From positions 21,031,982 to 21,095,981 of the forward strand of contig OZ007569.1 in NCBI GenBank assembly GCA_963931925.1: DNA of 64,000 nt, written 5' to 3'. Under the pieces are notes generated by a model that saw only the letters and a list, made by a program, of their open reading frames with translations, did not search any database and was not told the origin of the DNA. Below, one piece after another: positions 55,999 to 64,000 of the stretch. Made by a program: the position numbers and the translations under genes. Origin of the DNA: Onchidella celtica (taxonomy: Eukaryota; Mollusca; Gastropoda; Systellommatophora; Onchidiidae). Numbering within the stretch: the first letter of the stretch is position 1; every line of letters begins with the position of its first letter.

Positions 55999-56207
55999 TC
56001 AGATTGACCAAGTTCTGTGGTCAACTATGGAATGAGACGGACTTGTACGTTATTGTCCTGTCATACCACTAAACAGGTGTTGTTTAATTTGACTGGATTG
56101 TCATTGTTGCTGTGCCATAGTTATGATGTCCTTTAACATCCCTTTGACTCTTTCTGCACTTCTAATTGACCACTCAGTGAGACAACACTTGGTTTATGTG
56201 ATTTTGC

Positions 56208-56213
56208 AATAAA
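56208..56213 (+). terminator. candidate poly(A) signal
   Basis: AATAAA within GCAATAAAAATTTC. Intermediate candidate in the same flank. Confidence 0.25.
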
Positions 56214-57017
56214 AATTTCAATGAGAAAAGACTGAAGACCCATTCTGGACATCGACAGTGGTTTTGTGAATTAGAAAAATGAAATCATATTTTAGTTGGC
56301 ATTGGGAAGGCCATGTGTAATTGCAACAGTGTGTTGATCATATGAAGTTATACTTGGGGGAAATCAGAATGCAGTCAGGTTGGTCTTTTCATGAAGACAC
56401 ATGGTAAATGAAATATTTGAAGGTTTGTTGCACCCAAGTTGTTACTGTGCCATGAATTTTGATGTCAGCCATTTATGAGTTGTATAGGACATTGATTCAG
56501 TAAACTTTTTTAATTTGAAGGGCATTTATACAACAGCTGCAGTAAAAAAATCTGAACCAGAATTGACTGAATAAGCGACAATTTGTTTTTCATGAAATCA
56601 ACTCCACACTGAAATTGAATGTGTCATGATTGATGACAGACAGGATTGTTTTGATGGGGTGACTAGATGGTACAGGTCACAGCAGTTATCGCTTTTGAAA
56701 ATACACCAATGAAATTACCAGTATATATGAGTTTGCTCATATTTTCATATTTTGTAAAATTGACACATTTTTTTTTTCATACCTGGTGACATGCTGCAGT
56801 ATTCGAAGTATCGTTATCAACAATCCTCAAAGCTTATGGGATAACTGTTAATTCTAGACTGCACCACAGGTAGATTCATGTACATGATTTTTGCGTATTG
56901 TTACTTGTCCATACATGAGTATTCAGATACATGGACAGGGGTAATGCCTTCCTTCAAGTCTTCCATTCATTTTTTTTACACCCAGGAAATAAAACAATTC
57001 ATCTTCTCTCCTCCTCC

Positions 57018-57042
57018 TCCCCCCCCCCCCCCCCCCCCCCCA
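57018..57042. repeat. long C homopolymer
   Basis: A C run of over 20 bases, the longest of many G/C runs in this window. Confidence 0.95.
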
Positions 57043-57636
57043 ATCACTGCTCCAAATTGTTTTAGCCTGTGATGAGGTGAGAACATCACTGTTCATATTA
57101 AAAAATTATTACACAGTATTGCTAATTGATCTTCATCTTCAATGCATTCATAGCTTGATTTTTTTTTTTTCTTTCTTTCTTTTTTTAAAAATATGAAATG
57201 ACCTGCAAACTAAGCAGATTTGTGGGGGGATTAGTCCACCACAGCAGTTTCTTGTGATAGAATTAAAAAATGTTGCAGCATAGGACCACCATGACAGAAG
57301 TGACTTAGTTTTTATTTCCTGGGTTGTAAATTGTTTTTTTTTTTTTGAAGTTCTTCCAGATTCTCCCAGAATTACTTGTATTGACTCATATTGTTTTTGT
57401 GTAGTGTTAATGGTGGGCCCTAGCAGATGATGACCCATGAGTTCCACTGTAATGAAAAGTGATTATTTATCATTTGCTGTAACACTAGCTCACTTTGGAA
57501 TGCTTGGCTGTATGGCACTTGAACTGTTATTAGGACTGAGGCTGTTTCCATTATAAGTAATTGATAATATAGTGGTGGTTTGACCCGAGTCACATTTAAA
57601 TTTTGTGTCACGATATCAGTACACCAGCACATAAGT

Positions 57637-57814
57637 CAGGGATGGAAATTCTACGGAAATTTCCTGATTTTTAAAATCAGTTAATCTTTTTTCCTAAGTA
57701 AAAACTTTTTTGTGTGTTGTCAAATACACGAAATGGCCTTAGTGTATTGCGGCTGGCAGTGATGAGTTATGTTTAAAGTTCAGGAAATTTTGCTTTCAGT
57801 AATTCCCATCCCTG
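57637..57814. mobile_element. 178-bp MITE with perfect 6-bp target duplication
   Basis: Tips CAGGGATGGAAATT and AATTCCCATCCCTG are inverse with one difference; ATAAGT flanks both sides (57631-57636, 57815-57820). The tips match those of 52296-52689, so both belong to one TIR family. Confidence 0.85.
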
Positions 57815-58082
57815 ATAAGTGGCTCTGGCGAGGATGGCATGCATGCCATCTTGTCAAGTGCAGCAATTGCAGCTTGGAAGTATGGGATTGGTTTGGTGTT
57901 GGAAATGGAGCCTCACACGGTGCTTCGATATGATTTTTCTTTCAATTATTTTTTGTTGTTGTCATATGCGCATTTTGTTAGATCTCTGGAGGGACAGGGT
58001 GATTGAGACGGCGTGGTAAATATGCTGATCTTTACATAATTATATCGTCGGGTATTTTCCATATTGTTGTACGTATATATAT

Positions 58083-58694
58083 ATGACTCATTGCAAAATA
58101 AGAACAGCCCAAATCTACCTGCCAAAGTATAGTTTTTAAACTGCCTATAGCTATTTAAATGTGCAAAACTGAATACTACTCAATGAAGGAAAGTTGTTGG
58201 TCACATCGAAGTTGTGTGATATGTCATGTGTACACATTTCTTTCTTTTGTTTCAGTTTATTAGAATTAGTGCCCTTGATTTAACAATGGCCATTGTTTTT
58301 GTCAGTGTGCACACAAAAAGTCGGACGCAAACTCATTAATATCGACCATAATGCACCTTAGCCCACGGCAATACCGATTTTCAGCCTAATTTCTTTATTA
58401 TTGGTGAAGATGCGACTGTTGGAACAGCCACATGCACTTTTACAGCATGTAATTATCTAAATAGATCCACGAAATAACAGTGTGCACACACGGACAACAA
58501 AAACCCTCGAAAAGAAAATAAACTGATTTAAAGTGAAAAAAAAACGATCTTCACATTTTTATTGCCCAAAATCGAATAGTAAATTCTTTATCTTTATGAA
58601 ATATATACCATTATTGGTCACAATTTAATTGACAGTTCATAGCAGGGTACAATCACAGGTAGATTTGGGCTGTTCTTATTTTGCAATGACTCAT
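58083..58694. mobile_element. 612-bp MITE inserted in a TA-repeat
   Basis: About 46-bp inverted ends (ATGACTCATTGCAAAATAAG, GAACAGCCCAAATCTACCTG) with one difference, flanked on both sides by ATATATAT, which suits TA-targeting Tc1/mariner-like transposition. No ORF inside. Confidence 0.8.
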
Positions 58695-59325
58695 ATATAT
58701 ATGCATTTTTGTCTTTTTGAAAAAATGAGGATTGAAACTGAATGGACAGAGTCAGAAGACAACATTATGTCACAAACACATACCTCAAAAAGTTTATAAC
58801 TGGTTAGAATGACACTTATGCATCATGAAATTAGGAGTGAGAGAACCATTATCATGATCTGACAAAACCTCAAAATCTGCAAAAGGTCACATCCAATATG
58901 GCAAATACCCTATGATATATTTATATATGTGATGCATCATGACGGTTTGGTCCACAAGGTACATTTCAGGTAAACTGAGTTAATGATATCAAGTGAAAGG
59001 GAACTCTTTTCCCTTGGATTTGATGCTAGATTTATTGAATTCTGAACATTTTTAGACTGTTATAAGCCATTGAAGTTGATGACTATCACTTTTTTTTAAA
59101 CGTAAGGTTTTGAGAAAAGTTCGTTTGGGCAATTATTCAATATCTAGATCTGTACATTCTGGACCGAACCGCTGTGTTGTGTCAAAGATATTGTTGCCTG
59201 GCTATTGGGCCCTTGTTAAAACTGAACTCAAAGGCTGTTGCTAAGAGACTGTGGTGTCTTGCATAGAAAGCTATAGCTGAGCAGTGAACACAGCTCAGAA
59301 ATTTTTCTGTTTGATCTTGTACTTA

Positions 59326-59620
59326 GATATGACAGCAAATGGCAGATATTTGGAAGGTTAGTTAACTCTTCACTAGATGTACAGTTTTGCCTTACTGTAC
59401 GCGTCCATTTGCCTAGGGGATGTGAGGGAACACTCATATGTCACTGTGGATGGAGCAAAATACACAGTGTGGTAGAATTTTACACGAGGGCTGCAGTGTT
59501 TCCAGTCCAGAAATGTTGCTTGTTGGTACAGTTTATCATTTATTCCCACTTCCAGCAAGCTTGTGTTCGTTATAGAATTCTTAAGTTTTTGCCCCTCTGG
59601 TCTGAAAATGATCCCCCTGC
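59326..59620 (+). repeat. 300-bp repeat in the 3' flank, copy 2
   Basis: Same orientation as 52868-53170 and 6.46 kb away; includes AACACTCATATGTCACTGTG, GCAAGCTTGTGTTC and CCCCTCTGGTCTGAAAATGA. Confidence 0.85.
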
Positions 59621-60016
59621 CTGTGAGTTTAGTTTTAACAAGGTTCTAACAAACAACTGACAGTGTGGGCTCTTGGAACCAGTTAAGATGATTCTTATCA
59701 TCGTAATTATTGTAGAAGCAAAGAGAGAAAAATAGCTGTAGTTAAACAGATGAATACTCAATGGCCTGGTTATAAAGTAAGAAAGCCAGTATACGACTCT
59801 AGTGATCTCAGCACGATAAAATTGAAACTGGTTCTTGTATTCTAACCACTTCCAACAACTGATAAACACTTAACTCATGAATTCATGTATGGCATTTGGG
59901 AAATAACTTTTTGTTCCTACTGTGAATTTTTATTTTTCAGACTTCTAAAATGTATGGTGCTCCTCTAAGAAATGTTGGAAATGTTGTAACCAATTTTGCA
60001 TTTTACCTAACCCTGC

Positions 60017-60022
60017 AATAAA
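60017..60022 (+). terminator. candidate poly(A) signal
   Basis: AATAAA within CCCTGCAATAAATACATG. Candidate distal site. Confidence 0.3.
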
Positions 60023-61173
60023 TACATGTGTTCACTAGACCGGGATGTTTAGCTTGATCTCGACCTGTACTTTGTTACTGGACAAAGAACATCCCTGTCA
60101 CAATTTTCACATTTTGTACCAAAGAAATGAATACATCACACATGTATATCTGATCACTGTTACCTATATATTTTCGCACTGATCAACATATGGGATGTGG
60201 TGGTTTCTTGTTCAGATTCCACTGAAAAGAAGGTGTGGAGGTCAGAAGTCGAAATATGAGCAGTTAGTAGTCATTCTAGTTTGATTTTTATGCAATATTT
60301 GTACCATTAATATCTTGTAATCTAGACCGCCACATTTTGAAGCTATAAGCTTTGGGGCTTTCTTTGTCTGGGGGGTGCTTTATTTGAAAAGACTCACAAA
60401 AATCCCTCTTGAAATTTACTCATATCAATAGTGACATCAGCATATATACAAAAGGCACAGCAAAGTTGCAGTGGACAGCTGTTTCATAGTGAATGCTGGA
60501 ATATTTCAGTCAGACCTTGATGCGGAGGGAAATAATAATTGTAATGATTTCAGCTTCTGAGTTCTAAGAACTGGCAGCACTTTGACAGGGAAAAAAAAAA
60601 AGGAAAACATTTTGCTCATGGGTTGGGAGAAATTTCCGAAGATTTGATGTCTTTATAGTCACTACATGTCTGTCCCCAGAGAAAACAGATGCTGAGCACA
60701 CTAATATTTGAAAATACAGCTCAGCGTGAAAAAAATAATTTTGCTCTTTTTTCCCCCCTGCATAAACATTGAAGGAATTTTGTGGTAAAATGAAAACTTA
60801 ACCTGTATCTCTTTGACAAATTCCACGGGGACAGAGTTATTTAAAGTTGTTTTAATATTTCTACTGTGTACACGTCTACTGCACCAAAATGACCACCATC
60901 TCTGCATTTCTTTGTATTGGTTTCTGTTACTGTTAAAATCGGACGTTTTTTCTTCTGTTTTTGATATTCACCAATTTCTGTTTTATGTGCTTTTGCCATG
61001 CCTCCTGTGTGTCTGGCCAAGTCTGTGTTCAGTTTGTGTGCAATAGACTGCTGAGGTGGTCTGTACCATACAAAATGTAACAAAACCATCAGCCATGCTT
61101 CATTGTCTTTTTAGCTGTACATACATTATTATGTAACAACAACAAAAAAAACACAAAAAAAAAACACAATGAT

Positions 61174-61187
61174 AATAAAGAAATAAA
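61174..61187 (+). terminator. candidate distal poly(A) signal pair
   Basis: Two AATAAA hexamers eight bases apart, followed within 25 bases by a GT-rich stretch (TGTGTATTGTTTTG). Just beyond, at 61304, lies a minus-strand hexamer, which suggests a convergent gene boundary. Confidence 0.45.
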
Positions 61188-61303
61188 GCTCTGATACAAT
61201 GTGTATTGTTTTGTTTTTTTGCTCATTGTGCTATGGAATAATATGAGTTTGAATGGTAGAATGAAGACAAAACGTGACAAAAGAATGTTGCAATAATGTA
61301 AAG

Positions 61304-61309
61304 TTTATT
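61304..61309 (-). terminator. candidate minus-strand poly(A) signal
   Basis: TTTATT on the plus strand is AATAAA on the minus strand, within TTTAAATAAACTTT. It would end a minus-strand transcript convergent with FoxN2/3. No minus-strand coding exon could be identified with confidence upstream of it. Confidence 0.3.
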
Positions 61310-62716
61310 TAAAAATGCGCTGTAAAAGCTTCATCACAATGTTAGATTACATTTGAATATCAAGATGACATTTTCATCAAACCTTTTCTTCTTTTTTTCT
61401 TTTTCCTTTTTTTTTTTTTTTTAAAGTATGGTTTACAAGTATACTGCTGAAGAAATCATAGCCCTGCAAGAACCACCCATGTATTTTCCCAACATGACCT
61501 GATGCTGTTCACTTGCTGTCATCCAACCTGGCATCGCTTTTAAAGTGATGTGCTGCAGGCTAGTTTAAAAAAAAAAATGTTATCACATGTCAAACTTTAA
61601 AAAAAGGTAGGCCTACTTTATTATTACATTTGACTTTGGCAGAAGTGGAAAGATTATAAATAACAGCATGGCATTAAAGAGAAATCTGGACACTAGATTT
61701 CCTTCTTCAGTGACAATGACCTGGTCAAAGTGCAATCCAGCCTGCTCAGATGATATTTGACTATCATTACTATCAATATTTTATGAAGGCATGGGTAGAG
61801 CCTTGGTTTTTGGAGTCCCCACAAGTTCACTGGCACCATGCCAGAAGTTGTTGTCTTGATTGTAAACAGTTGACAGAGACCAGTGAAACCACAGGTGGGT
61901 GGACACTACTTATGCTGCCCATCTTTGATATGGCTTCAGAGAAACCTGAAAGTACAACAGATGGGTATGTTTCACATTGGTTACCCATGTCAAAGATACA
62001 AGTTACAATAAGATGAGATACCCCCTTCTTCACACCTCTAAACAAATCGTGCACACAGTCTGCGTGCTGATTGGTGGTTGGGCCAATGGTGCATTGCATG
62101 TAAAGTACTGTATACTTGATATAATGATAATGATTTGCTACAGTGCTACTGCCACAAAAAAAAACACCTACAAACAATAGCCAGAGTTTTCCTACAGCGG
62201 TTGAAGTTTTAATTGCAAAATAAGAGACTTCAACCAAGACCTATAGCAATAGACGAACAAAGAACAAAATTCAGTTTTTTTCCCTATCACTGCTTTGTAA
62301 AATACGGCACCGTTCATGACTTGCTAGGCGGCGGTGCAAAATCTGTGAACACTAAATGCACTAGCAGTCTCATCTTAGGATTACATATTAGGATCCTAGG
62401 CATTTAGGACCTTTGCCCACAACAACATTCTAGCAAATGAATATCACGGTTTAGACATCAAAATGTTGCATGATTTTGTTTTAAGTACTGCAGACATTTT
62501 TTAAAAAAAAAGTATTTGGGCCAAGTTATTATTTCCCACATAGTGCAAAGAAGCAAACTCAAAATCAAGCTTGTCTAACAAAATTAATACAAAACCATTT
62601 TCCCAAAGTTTAGACTGAAATTTGACCTCTGGCAAAATTTCATATAAATCCAATAGACAAGTTTTCGAGAAAATCAATGTTCAGCCTGCTCATTCTAAAA
62701 AATGTACATGTATATA
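61310..62716. other. non-coding or unrecognised
   Basis: T tract near 61407-61425. The minus ORF of 136 codons (61827-62237) has no signature. May be the 3' UTR of a minus-strand gene ending at the 61304 signal. Confidence 0.3.
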
Positions 62717-63010
62717 CAGTCCAATCCACTTATCTCGACACGGCTTTTCTCAACATGCTGGGTAACTCGACAATTTTTAAGTCCCAACCTGTTCCTTCTT
62801 TAATGCTACTAAATATTTCCCCGTAACTCGACATGTTATTCCATTCTTTCCTCTTATATCGACACATTTCTCCCCGACCACGGGATGAGAAGTGCACTAG
62901 ATCTACTACTGTGCTACCAAAAATGCCCACGCAACTCCCCGCATATAAGACCTCTTCATTTCTTTTTTCGGTGCTGGCGGGGAGGGGTAGGAGAAGGGGG
63001 TGTGTGGACA
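62717..63010 (+). mobile_element. one end of a pogo/Tigger-like DNA transposon
   Basis: TATA then CAGTCCAATCCACTTATCTC at the tip, followed by spaced subterminal copies of (A)CTCGACA at 62733, 62764, 62825 and a TATCGACA at 62857. Iterated TCGACA boxes behind a CAGTC..TTATCTCGAC tip are typical of pogo-like ends. No opposite end or transposase is seen, so it is a fragment. Confidence 0.55.
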
Positions 63011-63413
63011 CAGAGAATGACCCTTGGCTTCAGTAAAGCGAGTGTGGAGTGCCTTGCATAAGCATACGGCAGTAAAAGTACAGAGTACTACAGACTGAGT
63101 AATTTTTTTCCCCCATCAAACATTCGTGCGCCGTTGATACTAGGCCTTGACCTAGATCTCTCGGTTAACTCAGACATGCCTACCTTCAAATCAAGTCTTC
63201 AGGGACAGGGCCATCAAAATGAGGAACAATTGAGACAAAATGAGGAACATCGCGACGGCCAAAAGAGTAACACATAAAATATAGAAAAGAACTCCCTAAC
63301 ACTGAAAACAATTTGTTAAATATTCTTAAATAATGTAGCAAAAAAAAAAAAAAAGACATACCTTTGAAATATATAGACTCTATACAATATGTACAAGAAT
63401 CTGTCAAAAACGG

Positions 63414-63593
63414 TCAGTTCGACTTCAAGTGCCTGTAATAGTAAGTGTATTCCTTCTTGAAGTGTTGTTCACGTTTCATAACTTTCACTTTCTTTTTGGA
63501 ACAAGGCACTTCTCTCGGCGGAGTTTTATTACAATCCGAATCACTATCACTGCTGACAGTAACTTCACAAATGTTTCGTTTCGTGCTCGCCAT
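63414..63593 (-). CDS. short ORF (59 codons), possible first exon of a hAT/BED-like gene
   Basis: Begins ATG at 63593 in a good context (AACATGGCG). Reads MASTKRNICEVTVSSDSDSD, then a basic PREVPCSKKKVKVMKREQHF and KKEYTYYYRHLKSN before a stop. A Ser-Asp-Ser-Asp run, a Lys-rich NLS-like cluster and an aromatic KKEYTYYYRHLKS segment resemble the N-termini of hAT/zinc-finger transposase-derived proteins of molluscs, where a Cys-containing zinc finger usually follows. No consensus donor was found, so it may be a remnant inside the TIR element at 63171-63931 rather than a host gene. Confidence 0.4.
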   Translation of the reverse strand: MASTKRNICEVTVSSDSDSDCNKTPPREVPCSKKKVKVMKREQHFKKEYTYYYRHLKSN

Positions 63594-63689
63594 GTTTCGT
63601 CAAAACTTATGAAAAATTAACTCATAATCAATCATTGATTCAATGCCAACACACACGATGACTTGAATGGAAGAGGCCTAATCAACCCT

Positions 63690-63765
63690 ACGGCGCATGC
63701 GTTATCCCTACTTCGGGAAGGTTCGGCAGTTTCCGACCTCGTGTTTCGGAAACGGCGCGAAAAGG
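63690..63765 (-). promoter_or_regulatory. promoter-like motifs upstream of the minus-strand ORF
   Basis: GCGCATGCG (63693-63701) matches the NRF1 core palindrome, and GGCGCGAAAA (63754-63763) matches an E2F site. They lie 100-170 bases upstream of the ATG at 63593, in a CpG-richer stretch. Confidence 0.4.
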
Positions 63766-64000
63766 TTATTCCTTTGTATCGAAAAGCATAGGCACCCGGA
63801 GGAAACTTTTTATTAGTGCTTTTTTTTTTTTTTCCGGGACAATTTTTTTTTCCCGTATTTCAATAACAATGCGTATTCTAGTGTCAAATTCCGGAATAAA
63901 TACGGACAATGCGGAAGGGTAGGCATGCCTGTTAACTGCCGTATAGTGTGTGTATCGGTATCATCACTTCTTCTGAAGAAACTGTCAGGTCGAGGTTAAA

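Larger units (their letters stand above)
49886..61205 (+). other. 3' UTR / downstream flank of FoxN2/3, end uncertain
   Basis: No further coding exon is seen. Canonical AATAAA hexamers first appear 3.9 kb after the stop (53805) and again at 56208, 60017 and 61174/61182. The last pair is followed by a GT-rich stretch, as expected for a cleavage region. TGTAAATA (Pumilio-type) motifs occur at 49974, 52007, 54917, 55215 and 55689. The interval also contains at least five inverted-repeat elements, which argues that part of it may be intergenic. 49886-52290 and 59620-61170 hold nothing else I recognise. Confidence 0.45.
63171..63931. mobile_element. 761-bp TIR element with perfect 6-bp target duplication
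   Basis: Left tip CAGACATGCCTACC and right tip GGTAGGCATGCCTG are inverse with one difference. TTAACT flanks both sides (63165-63170, 63932-63937). It contains the minus-strand ORF 63593-63414, promoter-like motifs upstream of it, a 21-bp spaced duplication of CAAAATGAGGAACA (63215, 63236) and a stretch reading DVPHFVSIVPHFDGPVPEDL on the minus strand near its left end. It may be an internally deleted copy of a coding transposon. Confidence 0.65.

Noticed and set aside
61827..62237. 136-codon minus-strand ORF
   Set aside because: No recognisable motif and no codon or splice support; might be 3' UTR of a minus-strand gene.

Overview
This is eukaryotic, intron-rich, AT-rich, repeat-dense DNA from an invertebrate animal. 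A mollusc, perhaps a gastropod, is my best guess: there is a single FoxN2/3-type gene, tRNA-derived SINEs with a long central domain, RTE-like and CR1/L2-like LINE remnants, and many MITEs. The species cannot be fixed from sequence alone.

One gene dominates the window, a plus-strand forkhead transcription factor of the FoxN2/3 (FOXN3/CHES1-like) class. I assembled nine coding exons by eye: 9856-9868 (start codon, in an exon beginning at 9765), 23297-23967, 28038-28189, 29010-29068, 29977-30027, 42120-42179, 42588-42654, 43232-43371 and 48465-49885 (stop). All junctions are GT..AG and all phases agree, giving 877 codons plus stop. The forkhead domain is split between the second and third of these exons. 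Short conserved blocks shared with FOXN3 lie on both sides. The last exon adds about 400 residues of Lys/Ser/Thr-rich tail. A possible non-coding first exon ends at 7422. Poly(A) signals at 53805, 56208, 60017 and 61174 mean the 3' UTR could be 4 to 11 kb long.

By region: 1-7300 is upstream DNA with an RTE-like LINE relic, SINE pieces and a foldback element built of 42-bp iterations. 7300-9868 holds the 5' exon(s), a SINE, a LINE tail and a long-TIR element. The first large intron (9869-23296) has a MITE with a perfect 8-bp target duplication and several RFX X-box-like motifs spread over 13.8-20.2 kb. Introns between 24 and 48 kb carry a second SINE, a 336-bp-arm inverted repeat flanked by 54-bp direct repeats, two LTR-like blocks, a hAT-like element holding a nested small solo LTR, a reverse-transcriptase LINE relic and several low-copy repeat families. 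49.9-61.2 kb is 3' UTR or flank, packed with MITEs. 61.3-64 kb carries a convergent minus-strand poly(A) signal, one end of a pogo/Tigger-like element, and a 761-bp TIR element with a 6-bp target duplication that contains a short minus-strand ORF and promoter-like motifs.

All calls come from reading the sequence. No database search, alignment software or transcript evidence was available.
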